From assembly GCA_004020315.1 (NCBI GenBank), contig SAQG01000004.1, positions 154,722-218,721 on the forward strand: DNA of 64,000 nt, written 5' to 3'. Numbering within the stretch: position 1 is the stretch's first letter; each line of letters starts with the position of its first letter. The DNA comes from Mesorhizobium sp. GTDB lineage: Bacteria; Pseudomonadota; Alphaproteobacteria; Rhizobiales; Rhizobiaceae. Shown here one piece after another: positions 1 to 9,367 of this stretch. Position numbers and translations under genes: made by a program. Below the pieces are notes generated by a model. The model had not been told where the DNA came from and did no database searches. It saw only the letters and a list, made by a program, of their open reading frames with translations.

Positions 1-367
1 GATGGACCGCTGGTCGATCGTCACCACACTGAACTACCTGCCGCACGACAATGAGGTGAACATCGTGCTGGCCAAGGCCAAACACTATCGCGACGTCAAG
101 GGCAAGGAGATCGTCAACAAGATGGTGCGCGTCGCCGACATGACGCGTTCGGCCTTCATCAATGGCGACCTGTCGACCGTGATGAGCCCGCGCACGGTCA
201 TCACCTGGGCCGAGAATGCCGAGATCTTCGGCGATATCGGCATGGCGTTCAGGCTGACCTTCCTCAACAAATGCGACGAGCTGGAACGCTCGCTCGTGGC
301 GGAGTTCTACCAGCGTGCCTTCGGCCAGGATCTGCCCGAATCGGCCGCAAACGTGGTTCTGGGCTAA
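1..367 (+). CDS. cobS: Cobaltochelatase subunit CobS, C-terminal part
   Basis: This is the 3' end of the CobS gene, cut by the left edge of the window; about 121 residues remain, running in frame 2. CobS is the AAA+ ATPase subunit that works with CobT and CobN to insert cobalt into hydrogenobyrinic acid a,c-diamide in aerobic vitamin B12 synthesis. The segment is the C-terminal helical lid region ([13 protein letters not shown] near its start), so the Walker motifs lie outside the window. cobT follows 60 bases downstream in the same direction, which is the usual rhizobial arrangement and supports the call. The gene ends with TAA, and a degraded palindromic repeat begins immediately after it. 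Confidence 0.93.
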   Translation, partial: MDRWSIVTTLNYLPHDNEVNIVLAKAKHYRDVKGKEIVNKMVRVADMTRSAFINGDLSTVMSPRTVITWAENAEIFGDIGMAFRLTFLNKCDELERSLVAEFYQRAFGQDLPESAANVVLG

Positions 368-414
368 GCATGGCTCTGAAAAGTCGCAACGCTTTTCGGA
401 CAAGGCCGTGCGTC
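368..414. repeat. Degenerate palindromic repeat between cobS and cobT
   Basis: An imperfect inverted repeat (GAAAAG / CTTTTC core, GCATGG at the left edge, CCGTGC at the right edge) starts right after the cobS stop codon. It resembles the better preserved GCATGATC...GATCATGC palindromes elsewhere in the window. The cobT ribosome binding site (AAGGA) follows it, so it lies within the probable cobST transcript. Confidence 0.5.
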
Positions 415-426
415 AAGGAATGATCG

Positions 427-2325
427 ATGGCGGGTCCGGGCGACAACACGCGCAACAAGTCGAAGACGGGTTCTGAAGCCGACAGCTTCAAGCGCGCCGT
501 CACCGTCTGCATGCGCGCGATTGCCGGCGACAAGGACCTCGAAGTCGGTTTCGCCAAGGATCGGCCGGCGCTCGCCGGCAGCCGCGCCCGGCTCCCTGAA
601 CTGCCGAAAAAAGCGTCGAAGGCCGATATCGCCATCACCCGCGGCCTCGGCGATTCCATGGCGCTGAAGCGCGCCTGCCACGACACGCGCATCCACACCA
701 GGCTGGCGCCGGAGGGCAAACAGGCGCGCGCCATCTATGATGCGGTCGAGCAGGCCCGCGTCGAGGCGATCGGCTCCCGCGCCATGCAAGGTGTCGCCGA
801 CAATATCGGCTCGATGCTCGAGGACAAATACGCCAGGGCCAACCTCGTCGATGTCAAGGACAAGGCGGATGCGCCCATCGAGGAGGCACTGGCCTTGATG
901 GTGCGCGAAAAGCTGACCGGCCGCGCTGTGCCGAAGAGCGGCGAGCGGTTGGTCGACCTCTGGCGCCCTTGGGTCGAGGAGAAGGCAAGTGCCGACCTCG
1001 ACGGGCTGTCGGCAAAGCTCGACGACCAGCAGGCCTTCGCCCGTGTCGTGCGCGAGATGCTGGCTTCCATGGAAATGGCCGAGGAACTCGGCGACGATGA
1101 GGAGGCGGAAGACTCCGAGGACAATGACGACAACCAGCCGCAAGGCGAGGAGCAGAGCGAGGAGGGCGGCGAGGACGATTCCGGCTCCGAGCAGTCGCAG
1201 TCCGACGACACCGAGGCGTCGTCCGACGACGAGCAATCGGCCGAGACGGAGGCATCCGATGCCACCGCCGACGACCTGTCCGACGATGACGACGCCGATG
1301 CCGAGACGCCCGGCGAGGCGCGCCGCAACGACAATCCCTTCACCAATCTGTCGAAGGAGATCGACTACAAGGTCTTCACCACCGCCTTCGACGAGACGGT
1401 TGGTGCGGAGGACCTGTGCGAGGAGGAAGAGCTGGATCGGCTGCGCGCCTTTCTCGACAAGCAGCTTGCCAACCTGTCCGGCGTCGTCGGCCGGCTGGCC
1501 AACCGGCTGCAGCGCCGCCTGATGGCGCAGCAGAACCGGTCCTGGGATTTCGATCTCGAAGAGGGTTATCTCGATCCGGCGCGGCTGGTGCGCGTCGTCA
1601 TCGACCCGATGCAGCCGCTGTCCTTCAAGCAGGAACGCGACACCAAATTCCGCGACACGGTGGTGACGCTGGTGCTCGACAATTCGGGGTCGATGCGCGG
1701 CCGGCCGATCACGGTCGCCGCCACCTGCGCCGACATTCTGGCGCGCACGCTGGAACGCTGCGGCGTATCGGTCGAGATCCTCGGCTTCACTACCCGCGCC
1801 TGGAAGGGTGGGCAGGCACGCGAGAAATGGCTGAAGGAAGGCAAGCCGCCGAATCCCGGGCGGCTCAACGATCTGCGCCACATCATCTACAAATCCGCCG
1901 ACCATCCGTGGCGGCGGGCGCGGCGCAATCTCGGCCTGATGATGCGCGAGGGCCTGCTCAAGGAAAACATCGACGGCGAGGCGCTGCTGTGGGCGCACAA
2001 CCGCCTGATCGCCCGGCCGGAGCAGCGCAAGATCCTGATGATGATCTCGGACGGAGCACCGGTCGACGATTCGACGCTGTCGGTCAATCCGGGCAACTAT
2101 CTCGAACGGCATCTGCGCGCGGTGATCGAACTGATCGAGACGCGCTCGCCGGTCGAGCTCCTGGCCATCGGCATCGGCCACGACGTTACCCGCTACTATC
2201 GCCGTGCCGTCACCATCGTCGATGCCGAGGAACTGGCCGGCGCCATGACCGAGCAACTGGCCTCGCTGTTTGGCGAGGAAAGTATGCGGGACACGCGACG
2301 CGGCGGCATGCGGCGCGCCGGATGA
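427..2325 (+). CDS. cobT: Cobaltochelatase subunit CobT
   Basis: A 632-residue CobT, the usual length for the large regulatory subunit of aerobic cobaltochelatase. Residues about 219-301 form a very acidic Asp/Glu/Ser-rich linker. The C-terminal half is a von Willebrand A domain whose MIDAS motif DNSGSMRG begins at Asp418. With CobS it forms the ATP-driven chaperone that activates CobN for cobalt insertion. The start ATG has an AAGGA ribosome binding site 6 bases upstream. The stop overlaps the next gene's start (ATGA at 2322-2325), indicating translational coupling. The acidic linker strongly skews codon use and produces long spurious frames on both strands. Confidence 0.97.
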   Translation: MAGPGDNTRNKSKTGSEADSFKRAVTVCMRAIAGDKDLEVGFAKDRPALAGSRARLPELPKKASKADIAITRGLGDSMALKRACHDTRIHTRLAPEGKQARAIYDAVEQARVEAIGSRAMQGVADNIGSMLEDKYARANLVDVKDKADAPIEEALALMVREKLTGRAVPKSGERLVDLWRPWVEEKASADLDGLSAKLDDQQAFARVVREMLASMEMAEELGDDEEAEDSEDNDDNQPQGEEQSEEGGEDDSGSEQSQSDDTEASSDDEQSAETEASDATADDLSDDDDADAETPGEARRNDNPFTNLSKEIDYKVFTTAFDETVGAEDLCEEEELDRLRAFLDKQLANLSGVVGRLANRLQRRLMAQQNRSWDFDLEEGYLDPARLVRVVIDPMQPLSFKQERDTKFRDTVVTLVLDNSGSMRGRPITVAATCADILARTLERCGVSVEILGFTTRAWKGGQAREKWLKEGKPPNPGRLNDLRHIIYKSADHPWRRARRNLGLMMREGLLKENIDGEALLWAHNRLIARPEQRKILMMISDGAPVDDSTLSVNPGNYLERHLRAVIELIETRSPVELLAIGIGHDVTRYYRRAVTIVDAEELAGAMTEQLASLFGEESMRDTRRGGMRRAG

Positions 2326-3353
2326 TTTTTTCGCGGGGCGGCTTTCGGCAGACGCTTTTCGCCGCCACAGCGCTGTTCGTTGCCGGCATCGCCTTGTCGC
2401 CTTCGATCGCCGCGGGCACCGTTTCGGTCGAGTCGATCGAAATCTCGGCACGGCTGATAGACCGGTTTCACATCGGTCATGACGAAAAGCGGTTCGGTCC
2501 GCTCGAATTCGTCGGCGGGCTGGAAATGACCTCGCCGTCACGAGATTTCGGCGCGCTGTCGGCGTTTCGCTTCCTCAAGCCCGGCAGTGATTTCATCGGC
2601 GTCGCCGATACCGGTTTCTGGTTCTTCGGCACGGTTACCCATGATGCCGACAAGCGCCCATCGGGCATGCGGAACTTCCGCATGCAGCAGATGGCCGACG
2701 CATCGGGCCAGCTGATCGACGAGAAATGGGAGGTCGACGCCGAAGGCCTTGCGGTCAAGGACGGCATTGCCACCGTCGGCTTCGAGCGCAACCACCGTGT
2801 TTCCCAGTTCAAGATCGACCCGCACGATATGAAGCCGCCGTTCAAGCAACTGGACTTCCTGATTCCAGCCTGGGAGCTTCGCCGGAATCGCGGCTTCGAG
2901 ACCGTCACCCATGCCAATCCAAACGGGCAGCACCGAGGCGGGCTGGTCCTGGTGTCGGAAAAGAGCCTCGACAAATCAGGCAACATCTATGCGGCTGTTA
3001 TCGAAGGGCCGCACAACGGCGTCTTCACCGTCAAGCGCAACGGCGATTTCGACATTACCGACGGCGCCTTCCTGCCGGACGGCGACCTGCTGCTTTTGGA
3101 GCGCAGCTTTTCGATGGCCGGAGGCGTCAAGATGCGGCTGAGGCGCATCTATGGCGAAAGCGTCGAGAAGGGTGCCGTTGCCGATGGGCCGGTGCTGATG
3201 GAAGCCGACATGGCCTACCAGATCGACAATATGGAAGGGCTCGACGTCTGGACCCGCGACGACGGCGCGCTGATAGTGTCGCTGATCTCCGACGACAACC
3301 ACTCGATGCTACAGCGCAATCTCTATCTGGAATTCATCCTGCACGTGGATTGA
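2322..3353 (+). CDS. Secreted esterase-like phytase-family protein
   Basis: A 343-residue protein with an N-terminal signal peptide or membrane anchor (hydrophobic residues about 11-32, ending SIAAG). The body matches what I know of the esterase-like phytase family (PF13449), a beta-propeller: it has [15 protein letters not shown], a GVADTGFWF strand, a DAEGLAV segment and a DNMEGLDVW segment. Substrate and reaction are not established for most family members; an export-located phosphoesterase is the usual guess. Its ATG overlaps the cobT stop codon, so it is probably translated with cobT, although no B12 role is evident. Family assignment is good; function is weak. Confidence 0.85.
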   Translation: MIFSRGGFRQTLFAATALFVAGIALSPSIAAGTVSVESIEISARLIDRFHIGHDEKRFGPLEFVGGLEMTSPSRDFGALSAFRFLKPGSDFIGVADTGFWFFGTVTHDADKRPSGMRNFRMQQMADASGQLIDEKWEVDAEGLAVKDGIATVGFERNHRVSQFKIDPHDMKPPFKQLDFLIPAWELRRNRGFETVTHANPNGQHRGGLVLVSEKSLDKSGNIYAAVIEGPHNGVFTVKRNGDFDITDGAFLPDGDLLLLERSFSMAGGVKMRLRRIYGESVEKGAVADGPVLMEADMAYQIDNMEGLDVWTRDDGALIVSLISDDNHSMLQRNLYLEFILHVD

Positions 3354-3439
3354 CGAGCGTGCGGCCGTCGATTGGCTGATGGCGAGGCTGCCGTCTCGTG
3401 CTCTTTCGATGTTTCGCAGCTCCGCAAAAAGAATGCGGC

Positions 3440-4114
3440 CTATTGCCCGTTGGTCGCGATCCAGATGACGTGGCGCGCCCCGCGCTTGCCATCGGCGCGG
3501 ACCCCGACTTCCTCGACCGCGAAGCCCGCCTGCTTGAGCCTGCGGGTAAAACCGCTGTCGGGCCCCTGCGACCAGACCGCCAGCACGCCGCCGGGCTTGA
3601 GCGCTGCTCTCGCGCTGATCAGCCCGGCTGTACTGTAAAGGGCATCATTGGCCTTGTGGACGATCCCTTCCGGCCCGTTGTCGACGTCGAGCAGGATGGC
3701 ATCCCAGGCCGAGGCTTCCGATCGTATGAGCTGCCCGACATCCGCCTCGCGAACAGTCACGCGCGGATCGTCGAGACAGCCGCCGAACACCGAGGCCATC
3801 GGGCCGCGCGCCCACGCCATGACGGCGGGCACCAACTCGGCGACAACGATGCCGGCATCGGCGCCAAGCTCGGCAAGCGCGGCGCGCAGCGTGAAACCCA
3901 TACCCAGTCCGCCGATCAGGATTTTCGGCCGCCGGCGGTCGGCAATCCTTTGGCAGGACAGCCTGGCCAGCCCTTCCTCGGAGCCGCTGAGGCGGCTGTT
4001 CATCAGCTCATTCGAGCCGAGCATGATCGAGAATTCGGTGCCGCGTCGTTTCAGGCGAAGCTCGTGGTCGCCGTCAGGCGTTTTCGCGGTATCGATCTGG
4101 ACCCATGGGATCAT
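3440..4114 (-). CDS. Spermidine synthase-like SAM-dependent protein
   Basis: A 224-residue Rossmann-fold protein of the spermine/spermidine synthase group. A SAM-binding glycine motif (GGLGMGF) lies at residues 68-74, and an acidic LLDVDNGPEG segment follows at the position of the catalytic region. The open frame extends upstream through repeat DNA. I chose the ATG at 4114 (MIPWVQID) because the upstream part is encoded by an intergenic palindrome and looks non-protein. True aminopropyltransferases are about 280 residues and carry extra N-terminal sheets, so this shorter form may be a methyltransferase-like member with another substrate. Confidence 0.82.
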   Translation of the reverse strand: MIPWVQIDTAKTPDGDHELRLKRRGTEFSIMLGSNELMNSRLSGSEEGLARLSCQRIADRRRPKILIGGLGMGFTLRAALAELGADAGIVVAELVPAVMAWARGPMASVFGGCLDDPRVTVREADVGQLIRSEASAWDAILLDVDNGPEGIVHKANDALYSTAGLISARAALKPGGVLAVWSQGPDSGFTRRLKQAGFAVEEVGVRADGKRGARHVIWIATNGQ

Positions 4115-4128
4115 GCTCGAGAACCTGT

Positions 4129-4198
4129 GAGCATGATCTTTCCCGAAAACCGGTTCGCACTTTTCGCTGACGCGAACCTTCGGTTCGGGATCATGCTC
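4129..4198. repeat. Palindromic intergenic repeat, GAGCATGATC type
   Basis: Outer arms GAGCATGATC and GATCATGCTC enclose an inner CCGAAAACCGG / CGGTTCGG region. The right edge runs into the stop codon (TAG on the minus strand) of the queuosine-precursor transporter gene. A near-identical copy lies at 37922-37989 beside lysA. The length, position and repetition identify it as a dispersed rhizobial intergenic palindrome. Confidence 0.85.
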
Positions 4199-4878
4199 TA
4201 TGCCGCCAGTGCAGGCTGGCTCCAGCGGGCGGCAAGCAGCCGGTAGGGGATCAGGGCCACCACGGCGATGATCAGCTTCACGCCGAGGTCGCCGAGCGCC
4301 CATGACACCCAGCGCATGGTCTCGACCGGCAGCACGCCCATCAGCGGCGCGGTTTCGAGCGCGAAGCCATCGTTCGGGCCAGCGAAGACGAAGGCCGCTG
4401 AAAAGGCGACGGTGAAGAACACGGCGGTGTCGAACACCGAGCCGACCAGCGTGCCGACGATCGGCGCCCGCCACCAGCTCTGCCGGCGCAGCCGGTTGAA
4501 CACGGTCACGTCGAGCAGTTGCGCTATCAGGAACGCGGTGCCGGAAGCCGCCGCAATGCGCACCAGCCGGTCGGCGGCCGTCTCGAACTCGATCAGACCG
4601 TAGCGGAACAGCAAGGGCGGGATGAGAATCGAGCAGATCACCGCCGCCGTGAAGCCGACAACCACGATCCGGCGCGCCACGGCCGGGCCGTAGCGGCGAT
4701 TGGCAAGATCGGTGACCAGGAAGGAGAAAGGGTAGGTGAAGGCGCCCCAGGTCAGAATGTCGGCCAGCGACAGGCCGCCGATCGCACCTTGCACCGGGAA
4801 CTGCACGAGGATGTTCGACGCCACCACGACAAGCGCCATGGCCGCAACAAAAGGCAGGTAACGGGAGAAAAAACTCAT
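4198..4878 (-). CDS. yhhQ: Queuosine precursor transporter (YhhQ/VUT family)
   Basis: A 226-residue integral membrane protein with about six hydrophobic segments, matching the VUT/YhhQ family (ECF-type substrate-specific component) that imports queuosine precursors such as preQ0/preQ1. Diagnostic segments are the N-terminal ADILTWGAFTYPFSFLVTD and a FDTAVFFTVAFSA helix. It lets the cell salvage the modified base for tRNA wobble position 34. Another queuosine-linked enzyme, glutamyl-Q tRNA(Asp) synthetase, is encoded at 59025-59900. The final stop codon lies at the edge of a palindromic repeat. Confidence 0.9.
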   Translation of the reverse strand: MSFFSRYLPFVAAMALVVVASNILVQFPVQGAIGGLSLADILTWGAFTYPFSFLVTDLANRRYGPAVARRIVVVGFTAAVICSILIPPLLFRYGLIEFETAADRLVRIAAASGTAFLIAQLLDVTVFNRLRRQSWWRAPIVGTLVGSVFDTAVFFTVAFSAAFVFAGPNDGFALETAPLMGVLPVETMRWVSWALGDLGVKLIIAVVALIPYRLLAARWSQPALAA

Positions 4879-4956
4879 TTTTTTATCCTGGGTAATGGAA
4901 CCAGCGGGGTGTCATGCCGAGTTCGGACGACACTCCTTGAAAGGCGGCCGAAAAAA

Positions 4957-5253
4957 TTAAGCGGCCGGCTGTTCGGCCAGCTTCTTGGCGATCTGCTTCT
5001 TCAGCAGGCGCGCGCGCTGCGACAGCTCCTTGGCGTCGGCCTTGGCCAGGAACGCATCAAGGCCGCCGCGATGCTCGACCGAGCGCAGCGCGTTGGCCGA
5101 GATGCGCAGGCGCACATTCTGGTTCAGCGCTTCCGAGATCAGCGTCACATTGACGAGATTGGGCAGGAAGCGACGCTTGGTCTTGTTGTTGGCGTGGCTC
5201 ACATTGTTGCCGGACATGACTGCCTTGGCAGTGAGTTCGCAGGTGCGGGACAT
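4957..5253 (-). CDS. rpmB: 50S ribosomal protein L28
   Basis: A 98-residue protein with the typical L28 start ([20 protein letters not shown]) and the [11 protein letters not shown] segment. It is a component of the large ribosomal subunit. The length matches alphaproteobacterial L28, which carries a C-terminal basic helix (KKQIAKKL here). The gene is single and divergent from the DUF3108 gene at 5511, so the 257 bases between them hold two promoters. A short A-rich run downstream of the stop may mark transcription ending, but I do not see a strong hairpin. Confidence 0.98.
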   Translation of the reverse strand: MSRTCELTAKAVMSGNNVSHANNKTKRRFLPNLVNVTLISEALNQNVRLRISANALRSVEHRGGLDAFLAKADAKELSQRARLLKKQIAKKLAEQPAA

Positions 5254-5510
5254 GGTTCTAAACCTTCAGTTCTCGGTCTGACCAAACCTTTATGCCCGCG
5301 CCGGGTGGCGCGCGGTTGTCGGTCAGGCGGCCTTATGGAAAAGTTGGCGTTCCATAGTTGCATTTCGCCGATGCGTCAAGCTCCGGCTTGCGCGCGGGTG
5401 TGACGACGCCTTCACATAAAGGCCGGAATTCAGCCTATAAACGGTCGCACAAGGAGATGCCAGGCCGGAGTTGTCCGCTTCCGCTGAAAAATCGAGGATC
5501 GATCCCCGCC

Positions 5511-6299
5511 ATGCTTCGTTCGTCTCATGCTCTCCTTGTCTCGCTTGCCGTCGCGTTGCCGACGGCGACGTCTGCCGCCACCCCACAATCCTTCAAGGGC
5601 GAGTATACGGTGTCGATCCTCGGCCTCTCGGTGGCGAAGGCAACCTTTTCCAGCAGTTACGAAGGCGATAGCTATTCGATAGACGGCAGCGTCTCCAGCG
5701 CCGGCCTCGCCACAATCTTCGACGACACACGTGGCACGATCTCGTCAAAAGGCACGATCTCGGGCAAGCGATTGCAGCCGCAAGCGTTCCGCGCCGACTA
5801 CAAGTCGGGCGAGAAGGCGTCGATGATCGATATCCGGTTCGCCAATGGCAACGTTATCGCGACGAAGGTCGTGCCTGCGCCGAAGAAGCGCAACCGCAAG
5901 AATTGGATACCGCTGGGCGCCAGCCATCTCGCGTCGGTGCTTGATCCGATGGCCGCCACCGTCATCCATGCCGATAGCCTCGACAAGGTCTGCGGGCGCA
6001 CGGTGAAACTCTATGACGGCGAGATGCGCGCCAACCTGACGCTGAGCTACGATTCGAAAGGCTCGATCTCGGTGCGTGGCTACAAGGGCGACACCGTCAC
6101 TTGCAGATTGCGTTTTGAGCCGGTGGCGGGCTACCGCAAGAACCGCAAGGCCTTGGACTACTTGAAGAATCGCAGTCGCATCATGGTGACGTTTGCACCG
6201 GTCGGCCAAACCGGCGTATATGCGCCGATCCACGCCACGGTCGGCACGAAAATCGGCACTCTCACCGTCAGCGCGGAGCGGTTCGAAGCAACAGAATAG
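5511..6299 (+). CDS. Exported DUF3108 domain protein
   Basis: A 262-residue protein beginning with a signal peptide (MLRSSHALLVSLAVALPTAT, cleavage probably after TSAA). The mature part resembles the DUF3108 family (PF11306): a YTVSILGLSVAKATF strand, a SYSIDGSVSSAGLATIFDDT segment and a later LDPMAATV segment. Members are periplasmic or outer-membrane-associated beta-rich proteins of unknown role, often found near rpmB in Rhizobiales. I chose ATG 5511 because the upstream in-frame extension is not hydrophobic and overlaps the probable promoter region. Confidence 0.85.
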   Translation: MLRSSHALLVSLAVALPTATSAATPQSFKGEYTVSILGLSVAKATFSSSYEGDSYSIDGSVSSAGLATIFDDTRGTISSKGTISGKRLQPQAFRADYKSGEKASMIDIRFANGNVIATKVVPAPKKRNRKNWIPLGASHLASVLDPMAATVIHADSLDKVCGRTVKLYDGEMRANLTLSYDSKGSISVRGYKGDTVTCRLRFEPVAGYRKNRKALDYLKNRSRIMVTFAPVGQTGVYAPIHATVGTKIGTLTVSAERFEATE

Positions 6300-6327
6300 G
6301 CGCGATCGCGCGCCGCCGGAGACGGAC

Positions 6328-7215
6328 ATGGGGCGCGCAACACTGATCGGCTTCTCGGCGGTCGCCATGTGGGCGCTGCTGGCGCTGCTTACCGACGCTT
6401 CCGGCGCGGTGCCGCCATTCCTGCTTTCGGCGATCACCTTCACGATCGGCACCGGTGTCGGGCTCGTCGCGCGGCTGTTCACGCCGGCCACCGACAGGAG
6501 CGAGAAGATACCGCCGCAAGTGTGGATGATCGGCATTGCCGGCCTGTTCGGCTATCACTTCTTCTACTTTACCGCGCTGCGCAATGCGCCGGCGGTGGAG
6601 GCGAGCCTCATCGCCTATCTGTGGCCGCTGCTGATCGTGCTCGGATCGGCGCTGATGCCGGGCGAGCGGCTGGCCTGGAACCATGTCGTCGGCGCACTGC
6701 TCGGCCTTGCCGGCACTTTCCTGATCGTCACCAAGGGCGGCGGGCTTGCCTTCGACGCGCGCTATGCATTCGGCTATGCGATGGCCGGCGTCTGCGCCGT
6801 GCTGTGGTCGTCCTATTCGCTGCTGTCGCGGCGCTTCCCGTCGGTGCCGACCAGCATCGTCACCTGGTTCTGTGCGGCTACGGCAGCACTTTCGCTTCTC
6901 TGCCATCTGATGCTGGAAGAGACGGTGCTGCCTGTCGGCGCCGGCCAGTGGCTGGCCGTGCTCGGCCTCGGACTGATGCCGGTGGGCGCGGCCTTCTACG
7001 CCTGGGATATCGGCGTCAAGCGCGGCAACATCCAGGTGCTGGGCGCGGCGAGCTATGCCGCGCCGCTGCTGTCGACGCTGGTGCTGATTGCGGCTGGCTT
7101 CGCCGAGCCGTCCTTGCGCATCCTCGCTGCCTGCGTGCTGATCACCGGCGGGGCAGCCCTTGCGGCGAAATCGCTGTTCCTACGCAAGCAGGCAACGAGC
7201 GAGGCCGGGGCGTGA
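6328..7215 (+). CDS. EamA-family exporter
   Basis: A 295-residue inner-membrane protein with about ten hydrophobic helices in two EamA repeats, in the drug/metabolite transporter superfamily. The start MGRATLIGFSAVAMWALLAL and the YFTALRNAPAVEASLIAYLW segment place it near the YddG-type aromatic amino acid exporters; substrate is inferred only from that similarity. The last codon overlaps the next gene (TGATG at 7213-7217), so the two are probably translated together. I chose ATG 6328 because the helical region starts there. Confidence 0.86.
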   Translation: MGRATLIGFSAVAMWALLALLTDASGAVPPFLLSAITFTIGTGVGLVARLFTPATDRSEKIPPQVWMIGIAGLFGYHFFYFTALRNAPAVEASLIAYLWPLLIVLGSALMPGERLAWNHVVGALLGLAGTFLIVTKGGGLAFDARYAFGYAMAGVCAVLWSSYSLLSRRFPSVPTSIVTWFCAATAALSLLCHLMLEETVLPVGAGQWLAVLGLGLMPVGAAFYAWDIGVKRGNIQVLGAASYAAPLLSTLVLIAAGFAEPSLRILAACVLITGGAALAAKSLFLRKQATSEAGA

Positions 7216-7883
7216 TGCCGTTTCCCGGCGGCATCGACGCCAACGCCAATGCGACGCTGCTGTTTTCGCTCGTGGCGGCGGTGATCTACGCCTTCACCAT
7301 CGACATGCCGCCGAAGCTTGCGCGTTCTGCCGTCAAGACGCTGGCCGTGGCGATGCTTGCCGTGCTGGCATCGCTGCAGGGCGGTCCAGGGCTGCTCGTA
7401 GCGGCACTGGCGTTCAGCGCCATCGGCGATGCGTTGCTGTCGCGCGACGGTGAAAAGGCTTTTCTCGGCGGGCTGGCCAGTTTTCTCGTTGCGCATGGGC
7501 TTTATGTCGCGCTGTTCCTGCGCTCCGGCGATGGGATCGGGCTGCTCTCGGTCGAGCCGTGGCGCGCGGCGATTGCCGTGGCAATGGCCGTATTCGCGCT
7601 TGCCATGGTTTTTGCGCTCTGGCGCCGTATCGGCCCCGCCTTGCGCCTTCCGGTCGGCGTCTATATCGCGGCAATCCTCGCCATGGGGATTTCAGCCCTG
7701 ACGCTGAGCAATATCTGGGTCGTCGTCGGCGCCGTGCTGTTCATGGTGTCCGACGGGCTGCTCGCCTTGGAAAAGTTCCTGCTGACCGCCATCTCGCCAC
7801 ACCGCGTCTGGATGCGCTACGCGGTCTGGATGCTGTATTACGCCGCCCAGCTGGCAATCACGATGGGTTTCCTGCTGGGTTAG
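7215..7883 (+). CDS. YhhN-family (lysoplasmalogenase-like) membrane protein
   Basis: A 222-residue membrane protein with seven to eight hydrophobic helices. It matches the YhhN/TMEM86 family by the SAIGDALLSRDGEKAFLGG segment and a VSDGLLALEKF motif carrying the conserved acidic residues. Family members hydrolyse the vinyl-ether bond of lysoplasmalogens in animals; the bacterial activity is mostly inferred. It starts on an ATG overlapping the stop of the EamA exporter gene. Its TAG stop abuts a shortened copy of the long inverted repeat also found after hpt. Confidence 0.85.
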   Translation: MPFPGGIDANANATLLFSLVAAVIYAFTIDMPPKLARSAVKTLAVAMLAVLASLQGGPGLLVAALAFSAIGDALLSRDGEKAFLGGLASFLVAHGLYVALFLRSGDGIGLLSVEPWRAAIAVAMAVFALAMVFALWRRIGPALRLPVGVYIAAILAMGISALTLSNIWVVVGAVLFMVSDGLLALEKFLLTAISPHRVWMRYAVWMLYYAAQLAITMGFLLG

Positions 7884-7930
7884 GTAGGTCGATATCCGGT
7901 GATGGCCGGCCTGGCCTGAACCTCAACATG
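7884..7930. repeat. Shortened copy of the hpt-type long inverted repeat
   Basis: Immediately after the YhhN stop codon the sequence reads TCGATATCCGGTGATGGCCG, then GGCCTGAACCTCAACAT. This matches the left and right outer arms of the 144-base element at 31059-31202 with several substitutions, while the roughly 100-base middle is missing. It is best read as an internally deleted relic. Confidence 0.55.
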
Positions 7931-7931
7931 C

Positions 7932-8360
7932 TTAGGGCGTTCCCGGCTGCCAGCCCGGTTCGGCCAGCTCGAAGGCGGCGAAGTCGAAGCCCGGAGCCAC
8001 GGTGCAGCCGACCAGCGTCCACTCGCCCAGGCTGCGCGCCGACTGCCACCAGCCTGCCGGCACGACGATCTGCGGCCGCTCGCCCGCCGCCAGTGCCGTG
8101 CCGAGCACCTGCTCGAACACCGGCCCGTTTTCCCTATGTATCGACAGTGCCAGCGGCGCGCCGGCATAGAAGTGCCAGACCTCGGCCGCGTCCTTGACGC
8201 GGTGCCAGGCCGACACTTGCTCCCGCTCCAAAAGGAAATAGATCGCGGTCGAATGACCGCGCGCGCCTTCCGCGCCATCGCGGAAGGTTTCGGCATACCA
8301 GCCGCCTTCCGGATGCGGTTTCAGGCCGAGCGTCGCGATGATTTCGGCGGAACTGGTCAT
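7932..8360 (-). CDS. Cupin, DUF985 family
   Basis: A 142-residue cupin-fold protein of the DUF985 group (PF06172). Signature parts are LKPHPEGGWYAETFRD near the N terminus, the cupin strand AIYFLLEREQVSAWHRVKD, and the later EVWHFYAGAPLALSI carrying the conserved His. Proteins of this family are small beta-barrels with no agreed reaction; some are annotated as sugar-epimerase-like. The gene is alone on its strand, 41 bases from the start of glyoxalase II's 3' end, and could be co-transcribed with gloB. Confidence 0.88.
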   Translation of the reverse strand: MTSSAEIIATLGLKPHPEGGWYAETFRDGAEGARGHSTAIYFLLEREQVSAWHRVKDAAEVWHFYAGAPLALSIHRENGPVFEQVLGTALAAGERPQIVVPAGWWQSARSLGEWTLVGCTVAPGFDFAAFELAEPGWQPGTP

Positions 8361-8400
8361 TGCCCCCAGGCCTTCACGGTTTCCAGGCCATTAATGATGC

Positions 8401-9168
8401 TCAGAAATTGTCCTTGCGCTTGCGGATCTCGGCGAACACTTCGGCGTCGGAGGCTTTCTCCATGCCGAGATGCTTGCGGATGGCCGGATCGTGCCAGCGC
8501 AGGAACGGATTGGTCGACAGTTCCTCGCCGATCGTGGTCGGCAGCGTCGGTTTGCCGTCGGCGCGCAGCGCCTCGATTTTCGCAGCGCGCTCCTTCAACG
8601 CCGAATTGGTCGGGTCGACGGTCAGCGCGAAGCGGGCGTTGGAAAGCGTGTACTCATGGCCGCAATAAACGACCGTCTCGGCCGGAAGTGCCGCGAGCTT
8701 TTTCAACGAATCATACATCACCGGCGGCTTGCACTCGAACAGCCGGCCGCATCCGAGCGCGAACAGCGTGTCGGCGGTGAACGCCACTTTCGATGCCGGC
8801 AGATGATAGGAGACATGGCCTGCCGTGTGGCCGGGCGTGGCGATCACGTCGATCCTCTCCTCGCCGAGATGGATAACCGAACCTTGCTCGACGGTTTCGT
8901 CGATGCCGGGAATCTTGGCCTTTTCCGCCTCCGGCCCGACGATGCGCAGCTTGAAGCGCTCCTTCAGCGCGAGATTGGCCTCGACATGGTCGACATGGTG
9001 ATGGGTGATCAGGATCATCGTCGGCGTCCAGCCGGTACGCTCGATCGCAGCCAGGATCGGCGCTTCCTCGGGCGCGTCGATGATCGCGGTCTGGCCGCTT
9101 TTCGGGTCATGCACCAGCACGCCGAAATTGTCGCTGCGGCACATGAACTGTTCGATTTCAACCGGCAT
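8401..9168 (-). CDS. gloB: Hydroxyacylglutathione hydrolase (glyoxalase II)
   Basis: A 255-residue metallo-beta-lactamase-fold enzyme with the metal-binding motif THHHVDH at residues 55-61, a later TPGHTAGH segment and the CGHEYTLSNARFA segment that binds the glutathione thioester in glyoxalase II. It hydrolyses S-lactoylglutathione in methylglyoxal detoxification. I chose the ATG at 9168 (MPVEIEQF); the in-frame extension to 9243 is encoded by a palindromic repeat. The gene is divergent from a methyltransferase gene that sits beside gloB in many rhizobia. Confidence 0.94.
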   Translation of the reverse strand: MPVEIEQFMCRSDNFGVLVHDPKSGQTAIIDAPEEAPILAAIERTGWTPTMILITHHHVDHVEANLALKERFKLRIVGPEAEKAKIPGIDETVEQGSVIHLGEERIDVIATPGHTAGHVSYHLPASKVAFTADTLFALGCGRLFECKPPVMYDSLKKLAALPAETVVYCGHEYTLSNARFALTVDPTNSALKERAAKIEALRADGKPTLPTTIGEELSTNPFLRWHDPAIRKHLGMEKASDAEVFAEIRKRKDNF

Positions 9169-9183
9169 GGCGTCTCTCCAGTA

Positions 9184-9221
9184 GAGCGCCTTGCGTCCAA
9201 TTGGACGCACAAAGGACGCTC
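9184..9221. repeat. Palindromic repeat, GCGTCCAATTGGACGC type
   Basis: A perfect 18-base palindrome (TGCGTCCAATTGGACGCA, 9192-9209) sits inside GAGCG...CGCTC outer arms. It is followed by a TTACACTTTT stretch and a second, degraded CGAATCGAAACCGATTTCGGG palindrome. The composite recurs at 60738-60842. It lies in the divergent gloB/methyltransferase promoter region. Confidence 0.8.
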
Positions 9222-9367
9222 TTACACTTTTCATCTGCTGCATCGTGCTTTCCGAATCGAAACCGATTTCGGGCCGACGCAGTTGTCGCCGCAGACATAG
9301 GGCGCTTGCCCGCGGATGTCATCCGCCTTTGTTGAACTTGGACAGCATCGAAGATAGCGTGCCGCGC

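Noticed and set aside
1416..2321. Upstream extension of the phytase-like frame into cobT
   Set aside because: The added region lies wholly inside cobT in another frame; a signal peptide begins exactly at ATG 2322, which overlaps the cobT stop.
364..2541. Very long minus-strand frame (725 codons) opposite cobT
   Set aside because: It mirrors cobT's biased codon use, especially the acidic linker, has no family resemblance and runs across the cobT-esterase junction.
3440..4474. Longer spermidine-synthase-like protein starting at 4474
   Set aside because: The extra 120 residues are encoded by a palindromic repeat and by the antisense of the queuosine transporter's 3' end.
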